A stretch of 64,000 bases of DNA from Scatophagus argus. Lineage: Eukaryota; Chordata; Actinopteri; Scatophagidae. Under the pieces are notes generated by a model. It was not told the origin of the DNA, made no database searches, and saw only the letters and a list, made by a program, of their open reading frames with translations. The number at the start of each line of letters is the position of its first letter. Within the stretch, counting starts at the first letter, position 1. The position numbers were made by a program, and so were the translations under genes. Below, one piece after another: positions 25,083 through 37,036 of the stretch. The stretch covers positions 15,666,501 through 15,730,500 of the forward strand of contig NC_058496.1 in assembly GCF_020382885.2 (NCBI RefSeq). Direction: 5' to 3'.

Positions 25083-28000
25083 CTACAGTTTTGCCATTGC
25101 ATACATTTCACTTATTTTCTCCTGGTACATCTTCACAACAATGGGCCTCCTCAGTTTCATGGTGGGTCCTGCAAAGACAAAAAAGAAAAAATGTTTCTGA
25201 GATAGAGATTTAATCGCTGTGGAACAAGCCTCACTGGAATGAGCATGACATGCAGCACAATGACAAGGGGTATCTGGTTACATTATGACTTTGATTTCTA
25301 GGCTGATTAATCTTAACAACAAGTTCATCAAATTCTTTAATAATAATATCACTAAGCTAGAAATGTTGTTCTGTCCACCGAGCCAGCACTGTCCACTGAC
25401 ACAAATAAAAATCTCAACAATAAGTTAATCAAATTCTTTAATAGTAACATCACCCGTAGTTCGTTGCTCCAGTTTTCCTGCCAAAAGGAAGAGTAATAAA
25501 AGAAAGCAAAACAAAACTCCAGTGACTCACCCAGCTCTCCTCCACCAACAGAGAAATCTCGCTCCAGTATGACCCACTTTTGAACCTTCTGGGCGTTGGA
25601 CGTCGCTCTGGCGTTGACGCGCTCTATGCCCTCCTGAATGGCTTGGTAGACAGCTGGCACCTTATTGGTTATTATCTCTGACACTGTGGTCGCTGTGACG
25701 CCGTGCTGCTTGCAGAAGTCCAAAGCCTCCGGGCTCAGCTTGTCTGTGGGGTCACCGTTGTCGTCCACCACACACTGAGGAAACAGACAGAAGGGTCGTT
25801 ATTGGGCTTGTTTGATTTCTTTAGTAGTTGTGACTGTCTGCAGGAGCGGAGCCTCTGTTACTTTGAGAGTGAGCAGCATGGAGAGGAACTTGAGCTTGTC
25901 TCCGATCAGCATGGCGTTGCTGATGATGGGCACCTCGGCCTTCAGCGCATCCTCGATGGGAACAGGAGGGATGTTTTCTCCACCGGCTGTGATGATGAGT
26001 TCTGTGCAAACAAGACAGAAACACAATGACAATGAAAATGTTGTCGTTCTTCTCCTGAATTTGATTGGCCAAATTTGTCTTTTTAAGAACAACAACCAAA
26101 TTTTGAGAACATGTAAAGAAGCTTTTATTCTACCACAGCTTACCTTTGATCCTTCCTGTGATGTACAGGAAGCCGTGCTGGTCATGTTTTCCCAGATCTC
26201 CAGAGTGCAGCCAACCCTCCTGGTCAATGGCCTCTGCTGTTTTGTCGGGCATGTTCAGGTAGCCCATGAAGACATGCCGACCCCAGAAACATACCTCTCC
26301 ATTTCCGTCCTGATCCGGGTTATCCAGCTTTGTCTTGCAGCCTGGCATTGGCTTTCCACAACTGGAAAGACACATAACAAGTCAACAACACGCTAAACAA
26401 TACATGACCTGAAGCTGACCAAAAGTCCACTGCACCCCTACTTTTGAAACTTATTATATAGAGATAAGATAACATAATGCCAGTAAACTATTAAAACATT
26501 TTCAGGGAAAAGGACAAAAACCTGGCTGATTTGTGATCATTTAAACCATCAGTTCCCAAACTTTTTGGACCTCTAGTAGTAATAATAATTAGAATAACTT
26601 TGTTTATATAGCTATTTTGCTGCAAAGATGCAGGCTGGGCTCCTTTACAAAACAGGATTAAAAACAATGAAAATGAACAATACAAAAGAAGAAAAATAAT
26701 GAATGATAGAGTAACAATTTAATAAAACAAAACTAGGAAAAACACAGGAAAAATTTTGTTTCCAATTAAGACCTTCCATAATGCTTTGTTGCTGACCTTG
26801 TGATGCGGTATTCTTCATTAGAAGAGACAGTGTGTGGGCCGGAGCTTTCACTCATGCCATACACCTCCATCAAGGGGATGTTCAGGCTCATGAAGTAATC
26901 CAGAGTGTCTTTGGTGATGGGGGCAGCACCTGTGAAGCAGATCTTGCAGCGGTCTAAGCCCAGCGCAACACGCACCTTCTTAAAGACCAGACTATTAGCC
27001 AGCGAGAAGCCCCACGGCACCACATTCTCCCTGTAGCACAAAAGATGAAGTGAAATTTACACCAGGGCTGGAGATTATATTTTTGAGGTAAACATTTGCT
27101 TGTAATTACAAAATGTCCCCAAAATGAACAATCACTAAGATTGCAATGTTGTTCTGTCCACTGAGCCAGTACAGAAATAAATATCTCAACAACTGTCAGA
27201 TGATTCCCATGGAACTGTGTAGAGACAGTCATGACCACAGGCTGTATCTTAGTAGCTCAGAATTATGACTTGCAATCCCCTGAGAGAAGAAAAGATCTCA
27301 TCATTTTTGGACATCACGCTACATATGATGTTGTTCATGTTGTCACCAATGTTAGCATCTATCAACACACTGAAGTACTATTTGTACTTTTGTGTTTGTG
27401 TTTTTAAGTTACTGAAGGAATTCAATAAATATTTTTGTCTCCAGGCCAATCCTCTCCCCCCATCAGAATGCTTTATCAAGGTGCTCAATCTCCACTCATA
27501 GTCAGAAAATTCCTCACACAACTTAGTCGATAAAAGTTGATAAAAAGGGCTCTGATGGCCAAATGTTGGCAACAGAGGAAATCCCCCACCTGTTAACTTT
27601 AGAAATTATGGAATTCCATGCAAGGGTTGACTCACTTTTGCAGCCAACTTCAAGTGGCCATTTTAGTTATCTTAAAGCAGTGGGGAGCCGTTGGAGAAGC
27701 GGCTTGTGATCGGAGGGTCGCCGGTTCCATTCCCCAACCAGGCGGGCAGGAAAAATTTGGGCGTGGTGGAGTGATTAATGAGAAAAAAGATTCCCCCCCC
27801 ATTAGCCGGTTGCCCTTGAGCAAGGCATCCCCAATTTGCTCCCCAGGCGCTTGATAGTGGCAGCCCAGTGCTCCTGTGTGTTTCACTGCATGATATTTCC
27901 TGGTTGTTACATGTGTGTTCAACTAATTGTTAAATGCAGAAGGCAAATGTGAAGGCAGTGTGTGTATGTAAATATATATATACTGCCAGTAAAGTGATTC

Positions 28001-31000
28001 TTAAGATTATACTAGAAATGATCGAAACTGGTCTTCCTCATACTTAGACAACAGGAAATTTTTGTTTCTGTTGGTGGATTTACGTCACAAATTTCTCAGA
28101 CTAGAACTGGAATACCACAAGGCTCAGTGCTGGGAACTGTTCTGTTTACCCTGCACATGTTACTCTTGGCACAGATAATTTGCCATCACAACATTTCCTT
28201 CCATAGCTACGTGGATGAAACAAAGCAATCATCTAAACCAGGGGCCAGCAACCTTTAGCATGAAAAGAGTCATTTCGCCCGTTTCCCACCAAATTAAAAC
28301 CCACTCGGAGCCACAAAACCTATTTGACCACTAAACTGAAAGTTACACCACATATAGTTTCCTTAAACTTATGCTTTATATATGAGATCTATAGTATGTT
28401 ACTTTTATGAAATCAATAAACTTTAAACAGAAAACGACAACTTTTTGTTTTCCATTTTTAACAGTGCAAAACACCTAATTCTTTTGTACTTTGAGAGAAA
28501 AAGACACTGGCACTTATACATTTATTTTCAAACAAAATGTCAATGTATTAGGGCTGTGGCAACGTTAACGCGTTAAGCATAGGGCTGGGCAAGTCAACGC
28601 GACAATTATTATTTTTTATTTCATTGCGCATTAGCGCATTATTTTGTGAGCAAGTGAGCAACGGTTAGACAACTAGTGAGACTTTAAAATAATTATTGTA
28701 ATAAAAGCAACAGCGCGATAAAATAATTGTTGGCGTAATTAATTATTGCGAGACAGAAGTTCTCATCATCGGTCCTGAACTTGTATCTAAACAAATCTGG
28801 GTGTAAGCTTGGTGGATAGTAACTTGAGCCTTGAACAAAATGTAAACAAAGTCCTCCAGCCATGTTTTTAAGAAACATCTGCAAAACCCAGCTCTGTGCT
28901 TGGGTAACATGGAGAAAATGATACATGCTCATATATCTCCCTGACTCGATTACTGTAATGCTTTGTTGCTTGCATACAAATTTGTCAAAATCAGCAGCTT
29001 GACCGTTAACCATGACAAAGTGACTTTCACACATCACACCACTTTTGGCCTCACTACACTGGTCTCTTTAACAATCCATTTTAAAGTGCTTTTAATCACA
29101 TACAGTGATCTGGTGCCTGAATACCCTCGGGTCCACCAGTCTGGGTCCTCCACACTGTTCCAGAGTCCAGGTTGAAAACAAATGGCAACTGATCCTTGGC
29201 AGTACTGGTTCCTCAGCCCTTGAACCGCCTTTCACTGAGCATCAGATCAACTGACTGATGCTCCTACATATTGTCTTTTCTTTTCTGTGTGCTATCAGCT
29301 ATCAGCTGTGGGTGTTTATTTTTTCGAATGTTGCTGATGTTTTGAGTTTTCTCACAGCATTTTTTGCTTAAAAAGTACTTTATAAATAAAATTATTATTA
29401 ATTCATGAGATAACAGGTGTAACACCTTGTTCTACGATCCATCAGATTTCAGGTTAAAAGATAAGAGTTATCATTATGAACAGATGCCACAAACACCTGA
29501 CATGTTAAATTCTAAGAGTGCTGCTGCCCTCACCCGTTCATGAGACTGTGGTTGTACTGCAGGCCTATGGACTTGGCCCGGTCCGCCACGCTCTTCCTCA
29601 GGGGGGATGCCTTAGCACCAACAGCTTTCATCTTCTCCTGCATCTTCTCCCACACACGAGGAACCCCCAGAAAACAAGTTGGACGAGCCTCTTTCAGTGT
29701 GGTTCCTAAGGAGCCCTGGGAAAATGAACGAGGATTTTAGTCAAAACGGGGAACCTTCATCATCAGTTCCATGTTTACAACTGCAGGCATCCTTACCTTG
29801 AGGGCGTCTGGCTCCGCAAAGTAGGTGGTACACGCAAAACAAATACACATCCAGATGTCAAACATCTGGGCTGCCGCGTGACTGAGCGGCAAGTAACTGA
29901 CAACCACTTCTTCAGCTTTTTTAAGATTTACTGTGGAAAGGGCTGCACGGACTGTCCATGTCAGCTGCACATAAAAAGTGACAGAGAAATCATCAGAAAC
30001 TTTTTTTTATTGAAAATACAAAACGAACACAGACTCACTCACAACACACACCAACATCAGCCTCAGCCAACATTCATCCCACACAAGCATAATATAAAAG
30101 GAATAATGACATTCTGAAAATAAAGCAGATAAAGTTGCCAGATCTAATAAAACCATCTGACTGAGCCAGTGCTGGGATGGCTTAGCTGTATGAGTTTGAG
30201 GTGTGTCTTTACATCCTCCAACCAGGGTTCATGAGACGGTGGTGCAGTCTGGACAGTGCAGAGGAGGCCAGAACTGCACCTTCATCATCAAATGATGAAG
30301 TTGTGTCAAAACATTCATTTCTCTGAAAGGAAAGCATCTTATCTGGATAACTCACATTGTCATGGCTCAGCATGACTCCTTTAGGGTTCCCAGTGGTTCC
30401 AGAAGTGTAGATGAGAGTACAGCACTCGTTAGCCCGAAGACTGTCTATCACAGCATTCAGCTGCTCCTCAGGCACATCCTCTCCCACCTTCATGAACTCT
30501 GCCCACTGCAGAGTTAAGACACATTAGAAAAGTGGGTCTTAAAACAGACAGCAAAGTTCAATACATTGGACTTCAGTTACATTCATCTAAAAGCAAGTGC
30601 AATTCTTACACCATGAGAAAGAAAAATAATCCATCCTTCCTTTGAAGGATGGACAGCGCGACTGCACACATAAGGTGTTGTTTCAGGTGTGACTTTTCTG
30701 CTTCATCAGTGTGTTTGCTTAGTGAACATACTGTATACAGGAATGGTGCTTTCTGTTGCAGCTCGCCTTTATACTGGACAATGGCTTTCAGATGAGGTAG
30801 GTGATCTTTAACCTGTTGAAAAAGACAAATTGAACTAAGTCACATGAGGACACATTTTTGTTCTAGTTTTCCACATAGTTATCTCAGGCACATTGAGGGC
30901 TGGTGCTCCTGACCTGCAGGATTTTGTCAAGCTGTTTCTGGTTCTCCACAACCAGGATGTTGGCCTCACAGTTGGCAGCCACATACTGACAAGCTTCAGG

Positions 31001-32345
31001 TGAGTTGGTGGTGTAAATTCCAGTTGCCAGACCACTGTGGCACAAATCACAAACAGGAGAATAATTTTCTTGAGAGCAGTGAAGAAATGTCTAACACCAA
31101 CATTTGATTTGTTCACGCTGTAAACTTCAGCCCATACAGGAGTGGACAGAGACACAGAGACGGACTATGAGATAAACATGGGCAGAGATAAATATGCATC
31201 GTCAGGAGAAACAACGCTGAGGCATCTAAAGTACAAAAGTGGAAGATCCTTAACCGTAATCTCACCCGGCAAAGATGCAGCCGATGTCGGAGATGAACCA
31301 CTCGGGGGAGTTGAATCCCAGGATGGCCACCCCATGGTAACGCTCCAGCCCCAACTAAAAGAAGACAACTGTATGTTTTACTTTTTAAAGAACATGCATC
31401 TTTAATGACAATGCGGCACAGTGCCTCTGTTACTCTTGACCTACATCTCGTTTTAAAAGTCCCTCCACCTCATGGAACATAAACATGTCCGTGAAACTGG
31501 AGATGTAACGCAAGGTGTGAACTTCACACGCCCAAGTGTTATTTTTCAGACAGACAGATCTCACACCAGAGAGGGAGTATAAATCCTGTGCTACTGTCCA
31601 CAAAACAGGTGCCAGGAAGCTAAGGTTTTTTTGGAATATATTAGTTCAGTTTAAAAAGTAGAAGTGCAGTCATTTTTCATTCATTCAGAACATCAATATG
31701 CTAACTTATAGCTTTGCTTCTATTTGCTGATGATGAGACAAAAATCTAAAAAGGCCCTGAAGCAAGCAAGAAGTGAAGATGGTTGCAGCAAAAGTGACTG
31801 GGAGCACTTTAAACTGCCTACATTGTTTCAGTTTCCATAAAAAAGGCTCAAATTCCTAAATGTAAACTGATAACTAAGAGCTAAAACATTTTAATGTGAC
31901 AGTTAATGTTTTATTTAAAATCCAATAGACTGCAGTAGAGACACAACACAACAAAAATGTGTCACTACCCTGCAGTACCAGCATATACTTATAGAATATA
32001 ATAGTATACATACATACAAACCTTGAGGAAACTTTTAGCAGCTGCCCGGGACTGATCATAGAATTGCTTGTATGTCACGGTCCCCCACTGGCCGTCTTTT
32101 TTGAAAGCCAAAGCTGTATGATCCCCGTACGTTTCCACCGTCTCCAGGAACATCTGATGGACGGTGATGGGAGTGTCTGAGGCCGAGCCTGAGCCCTCCA
32201 TCCTCAGCCTGACTGCCTCGTCTCTGCGGGTGCACCATAGCTGGTCAGCTGGGGCCAGAGTTGGTGCCACATTTGTCCTCGACAGGGGAACTGCCTTTGG
32301 TTCTTCTGTATTGGGACAGCAGGGGCAGCCACGTTTACCCGCCAT
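25083..32345 (-). CDS. acsbg2: Bubblegum-type long-chain acyl-CoA synthetase, copy B
   Basis: Twelve exons on the minus strand: 32022-32345, 31266-31354, 30914-31034, 30732-30812, 30356-30505, 29797-29964, 29534-29715, 26797-27030, 26144-26361, 25862-26001, 25531-25774, 25083-25168. They total 2037 nt, or 678 residues, with every splice site and phase kept as in copy A. The ATP-binding YTSGTTGNPKG and GWLHSGDLG motifs are intact, so it looks functional. It starts MAGKRGCPCCPN; no counterpart of copy A's two upstream coding exons is visible beyond 32345. I count about 36 amino-acid differences from copy A. They cluster in five exons, while exons 31266 to 30505 encode identical protein. One change puts Arg in place of Trp in the exon at 29534-29715 (VADRAKS against VADWAKS). 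The C-terminus reads MAKL rather than VAKQ. Confidence 0.94.
27665..27950 (+). repeat. tRNA-headed SINE
   Basis: A pol III B-box-like GGTTCCATTCC lies near 27723-27733. It is followed by the conserved fish SINE body TTGAGCAAGGCATCC and GCTCCCCAGGCGC, ending near TTAAATGCAGAAGGCAAATG. It lies in the intron of acsbg2 copy B, and a second copy in minus orientation is at 35655-35880. Confidence 0.75.
28005..29400 (+). mobile_element. L2-type LINE fragment, interrupted
   Basis: A reverse-transcriptase remnant at about 28080-28235 reads TGIPQGSVLGTVLF and then SYVDET in place of the usual YADDT. RT-like sequence resumes at 28747 (EVLIIGPE-like) and continues to a typical L2 3' end, TTTATAAATAAAATTATTATT at about 29379-29399. 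The stretch 28236-28746 is foreign. The frame is broken, so the element is dead. Confidence 0.75.
28240..28746. repeat. hAT-like repeats inserted in the L2 fragment
   Basis: CAGGGGCCAGCAACCTTTAG at about 28239 resembles the hAT/Charlie terminal CAGGGGTCGGCAA. AGGGCTGTGGCAACGTTAAC at 28550 begins a second hAT-like segment ending near 28746. The nesting order is inferred from interruption of the L2 sequence. Confidence 0.5.
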
Positions 32346-32839
32346 TAATGACAAGCCAGATCCAGAAGACACCCACACCACACCGAAACACAGCGAGCTT
32401 GTCCTTTAGCAGAAGAGTCAGGTTTATGAGAAGACTGCAGACATCTCTAGATTATACCTGATAGTCTTTGTTACACCTGCTGTCCCAGAACCACATGCTT
32501 TGCAGGATATGCAGTGAATGGGGGAGGGCTCTGTCGTTACCTGAGACAAAACATCAAGCTGAGGAATGTTCATGCCTACCCACCAATCAGGTTTGGTTAG
32601 AGGAGGCAACTTTTGTTAAGAGAGAGTACACCTGAATTATCGGGCGGGGAGCACAAAACAACACAACAGTGATGTTAATGATGTCCAAAAATGCACAAAG
32701 GCCTTGTAAAAATTGTTAAAACTTAAACAACATATCAGCTAAAAAACAAATAAATACAATACATAGTCTTCAGAATTCCAGTTATAACAACCTGTCATGT
32801 TTGTCCTTTGTAATGTATGATGTTGATTGCATATATGTT

Positions 32840-33090
32840 TCTCTCTCTCTCTCTCTCTCTCTCTTTCATCCTTTCTGTCCTGTCTGCCCTGTCTACCTCT
32901 TCTCCCCCTCCTTCACCCAAGTATCAGCAGGATAGTTCTCCTTGTGAGCCGGGTCCTGCTCAAGGTTTCTTCCTGTTAAAAGGGTTTTTCATTGCGTGTT
33001 CAGGCTCTGGATCTCTGTAAAGCATCTAGAGACAATTTTGATTGTATAAGGTGCTATATAAATAAATAAATTGAAATTGAATTGAAATTA
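32840..33090 (+). repeat. CT microsatellite and fish interspersed repeat tail
   Basis: (CT)n at 32840-32864 leads into GGTCCTGCTCAAGGTTTCTT, GTTAAAAGGGTTTTTC, a GAGACAATTTTGATTG stretch and GGTGCTATATAAATAAATA. This order is a very common fish repeat with a LINE-like 3' tail. The family name is uncertain. Confidence 0.6.
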
Positions 33091-33579
33091 AAATTCCCTC
33101 CTGTTCCCTCCATGTGCTTGTTATTGTTTTTTAAACTGTACTTCATGTACTTGTTCTCAGTGCCTGCCATCACTGTGCCTGCCAAGAAAAACAGGTTAAG
33201 CGGATTGAAATCTTAGTTCTTGAGACTCTTCATTTTCTATTGAGTGATACCCGCACATTGACAACATTTGAGCTTGCAGTTTGCAGAGGGAGAGATTCAA
33301 TCATTACTGAATAGATATCACTGGAATGCTGTCTGGCATGTGTCTTGCACAGTCACAAGGGTTGTCTGATGACAACATGGCCTTGATAAAAAGCTGATTA
33401 AACAACAACAGTAAGGTAAAAATTGAGTGAGGTGAATATTTTGACATTCCTAGTGCGTTGGAAGAGACATGAAAGAACCCAAAACAAACTCCAGTGTACA
33501 GCTGCAAAAACTAGATTTGATTAACTTGGTTAAAATCAATGATGAAAATATTGTAGCTGGCAACAGTTGTGGGTATCAC

Positions 33580-33642
33580 GTGCTATGATGCACAGCACAT
33601 GCTGTGCTATGATGCACAGCATGTGCTGTGGCAGGAATGTCG
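33580..33642. repeat. Short tandem palindromic repeat
   Basis: GTGCTATGATGCACAGCA occurs twice, about 26 bases apart. Each copy is followed by CATGCTGT or TGTGCTGT, giving a local stem-forming tandem repeat. Confidence 0.7.
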
Positions 33643-33881
33643 TGTGGTATGGCAGTAAGATAAAACAAATACCATGCCTCCTGTTGCTCGCATGACGAAA
33701 TACAGGGATTGACAGCATCCTTTTTGTCTCTGGAGTAAGCATTTAAAATGATACAGCAGACAATCGCACAGTTACAGGTTCTAATTTAACAACTTAATAG
33801 ACAGAAATATCTGCTTTCTGTATTGTTGTATGATATCTCTCTATTTTGTCATGGATCAGTGTAGCAGAAGCCCTGATAAAG

Positions 33882-34380
33882 CTACACTACATCAACAAAA
33901 GTATCCAGACACACTTGTTGATGGGGATGTTTTCAGAGGATTTCCAGTGAAGGGAAATCTTAATGCTTCAGCATACCAAGACATTTTGGACAATGCTATG
34001 GTTCCAACAGTTTGGGGAAGGTCCTTTTCTGATCCAGTATGACTGTGACCCAGTTCACAAGGTCCATAAAGACATGACTGGATGAGTTTGGTGTGTAAGA
34101 ACTTGACTGGCCCACACAGAGCCCTGACCTCAACCCCATCAAGCACCTTTGGGATGAGCAACATCAGTGTCTGACCTCACAATTGCTCTGCTGCATGAAT
34201 GAGCAAAAATTCCCACAGAAACAAAAATGTTGTAGAAAGCCTTCCCCAAGAATGGAAGGTGTTCTGGCTGCAAAGGTGAGACCAGCTCCATAATAATGTC
34301 TATGCATTTAGAATGCAATGTCATTAAAGTCTCTGTTGGTGTAACGGTCAGGTGTCCCAATACCTTTGTCTATATAGTGT
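33882..34380 (+). mobile_element. Internally deleted Tc1/mariner derivative 1
   Basis: The ends read ACACTACATCAACAAAAGTA and CTTTGTCTATATAGTGTA, degenerate inverted repeats of the ACACTATATAGACAAAAGT type. The interior keeps only the last third of a transposase: [19 protein letters not shown], then a degraded copy of the SPDLNPI region. It is about 500 bp and closely related to 43620-44099. Confidence 0.8.
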
Positions 34381-34428
34381 ATTTTAAAGTCAACACTAGA
34401 TACAACTGACGCCTCTGATGAAACTTCA

Positions 34429-34535
34429 TTAGTACTAGTATTAGTACTACTAGTATTAGTACTTACTAGTTACTTACAAGTACTTACAATACTAGTATTA
34501 GTACTGTTCATTAGTACATTAGTACAAAATATTTA
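34429..34535. repeat. TAGTACTAG-type degenerate tandem repeat
   Basis: About 100 bp built from AGTACT, TACTAGTATT and related units. It is palindromic and prone to slippage. Confidence 0.7.
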
Positions 34536-35650
34536 ATCCCATTAGTCAGAGACAGTCTAGGGTGAATCTTTTATTTCTTCATAACAGAAGCTTGAGCGAT
34601 GTCTGATCATTAAAATACATTAATTACTGCAGTTACAAATAAGAAAGTATCCTGCAGGCTTTAGTTTAAACCTTAAATTAGTGACATCCTTCATAAGACC
34701 CAGTAAATTTAGAGAATGCATAGCCAATGGGACTCTTCATGCAGTACGTCAAGTTAATTATCTTCAGAAAACATGCATGAAACATGTAAACTACATTAAT
34801 CATCACGTATTTGTAGTGCATCTTGGTCACAGAAAGCTGTTGAGCATGATTTCCGATTTGTTTACTGTAGGTGGACCTCCTGAAGTCCTGTTGATTTATT
34901 TACCATGTAGAGTGTATCTGTGCTGTATTTCTGTTTCTTCACCACCAAACGTGTTAAAAACATGTAGAAAAACACCCATCCACACACAAACATGCACATA
35001 TCTGATTGCAACCAGCTGGGCTGCTTCAGCAGTTTTTCAGATAAAGTTACAAAGTCACTTCACCAAAAACTGTCTCAGTTCAGTTGGAGGTAACAAGATC
35101 GTACTCCGACATCTTATCCTCAAGCATTGTTTGACTATTTAAACTGTTTGCACAGGGTGGGGATAATGGCTGCACATTCACTACAGACTCGACAATCTGT
35201 CAAAATGTTCTGAAAGTGACAATATCAGTACATCAGGTCATCACTGTGTTCCTGAACACGGCGAGACAAAGCTTAACTTTCCCAGCAGCTCGAAGAAGAT
35301 TTAACAGGCCGTGTCTGACATGGCCTTTAACCCATAAATGTCAAGATGTACAGATATCTGTTAAAATCTTCTACCGGTGGGATGTAGTGGAAACAAAAGC
35401 AGCAACTTTGTCAGGTGAAAAATGAAAAGGATTCGTTTTACAAAGCAAGTGTGTCAATAACATAATATTTTCTCTGTGTTTTCATTACATGTCACATCCT
35501 CTACAGTCACAACATGCACGCTGAGCCGTACGTTACCCTATAGGATGAATGAATCAACATACCATGATACATCTTTCTAATTGTGCACCAAAAGTGTTGA
35601 GTAAGAAAATTCCACATCGGCGAGTGATTACAGTGAAAGTGACATATTTT
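34536..35650. other. Intergenic, no gene seen
   Basis: The 153-codon open frame at 34681-35142 has no domain or splice context and looks like chance. Confidence 0.4.
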
Positions 35651-35654
35651 GTAA

Positions 35655-35880
35655 TTGGAGGGAACTCACTCCAACGAAATTCGTGCTCCGCATTTAACCC
35701 ACCCAAGTGACGTGCACACACACAGCAAACCCGGGGCAGTGGGCGACCGGGGAGCAGTGGGGATTAAGTACCTTGCTCAAGGGTACCTCAGCCATGGACA
35801 CCGGTACGGGGAATCGAACCAGCGATCCACCGGTTACGGGTCCGCTGATCCACGACAGTGCCATGTGGCCATTCAGTTTT
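35655..35880 (-). repeat. tRNA-headed SINE
   Basis: On the minus strand a B box GGTTCGATTCC (35810-35820) precedes the body CTTGAGCAAGGTACTTAATC and GCTCCCCGGTCGCCC. It ends near GGGTTAAATGCGGAGC. Same family as 27665-27950 but better preserved. Confidence 0.8.
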
Positions 35881-36919
35881 AGATGTTTTTCAGGGACCGT
35901 AAGTAGAGCCTTTCTGATGTTCTTCTGGCCTCTGTTGAGATATAATTTTTGTCATGTTACATGGTTAATGTCTAAGTATGGGTAGGAACCAAATCTCGAC
36001 ACAGCCTTCAAAACTGATCAGCATCGTTTCCTACAAATCCATTAATGTGGCAGTTGAACAGCAGGCTTGACCATTGCATATTAGATTTATGAAAGTGATT
36101 CTATCATGTATATTTAAACCACCAATAATTAAACTTAGCTTCCTAATCTTGCTTAAGTCTACTCTTCAAAGTATGTTGCTGACCACGCCTTGATTACTGG
36201 GATCAAATCCAGCCCGATGTTTTACCTTTTAAACATGGGGCCAAACATTCTGTGTTTCCATCACACTTCTGTGACCTGAAGTGCTGCATACTTTAAAAAC
36301 CAAATTCATTTGTGTACCAAAAATATAAGGAGAAATCAAAGGGTTGATTGTTGAATCAAACTGTCTACCCATGATTTCCAAAACTTGTCAGGTACATCCC
36401 CATAAACCACGCAGAAAACGTCTTACAAATACTCATTCATCAGGTTCATTATTATATGTTTGTTTTACAAACCTGACACAGAACACACTTGAGTACAGAA
36501 AGGTCATATGAACACATAGTGCAACATATACATCTGAGACATCCACCAGTAGCTTTAAGCAAAAGCAAATGTAACTGTTGGAAATTCCAGCTTTCTCTTA
36601 CTGCTACCAGATATGGCACACTGCCCCCGTGTGGCTGAATTTGTGTACTGCAGCATGTATGTGCACTGCACCCTCATTAGTATTAAGTAACACCAACACA
36701 ATTAAAAGGCACACTAACTGATAAAGGTTTCAAAACATGTGAAAACAACAAAATGTAAAACAAGACTTAATAAAAAGACATTCATCATACAGATTAGGCT
36801 ACATCCAGTGGAAGACTCTGAAGGCAAAAATAAATTGTATGTTTTTAAAAAACCAGTTCACCTCAATTTAAAAAGAACACTTGTAGCTCTGGTGGGATTA
36901 ACCATGAAGATAGTTTGGG
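35881..36919. other. Intergenic, no gene seen
   Basis: AT-rich sequence downstream of the oxidoreductase gene. A minus-strand AATAAA (TTTATT near 36919-36924) may end that gene's transcript. Confidence 0.4.
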
Positions 36920-37036
36920 TTTTATTTGTATGTGTTTCAAGATAATGATTTCTGTCATTTCTGCTGTCGCCACAGCACAGTGAAAGTGATGTGAATTTTG
37001 TTTGCGGTCCTCACAGCATTCAAACATTTGAATGTT

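Larger units (their letters stand above)
25432..32353 (-). repeat. Right arm of the acsbg2 inverted duplication
   Basis: Mirror of 16178-22380. It is longer because of an L2/hAT cluster in the 27031-29533 intron and about 450 extra bases at 31575-32010. It lacks the Tc1 element of the left arm. Confidence 0.9.
32346..33880. other. Upstream region of acsbg2 copy B and intergenic
   Basis: Contains the likely copy B promoter side (no clear TATA), a (CT)n tract at 32840-32864, a repeat tail to about 33090 and a short tandem palindrome at 33580-33640. No gene is seen. Confidence 0.4.

Noticed and set aside
33830-34042. Small protein frame MISLYFVMDQCSRSPDK
   Set aside because: Most of it is the Tc1 derivative's transposase remnant.
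34681-35142. 153-codon open frame
   Set aside because: Low-complexity mix of residues with no recognisable motif; probably chance in intergenic DNA.
35810-35820. Possible tRNA gene from a perfect B box
   Set aside because: No cloverleaf or A box at proper spacing; the flanks match a fish SINE.
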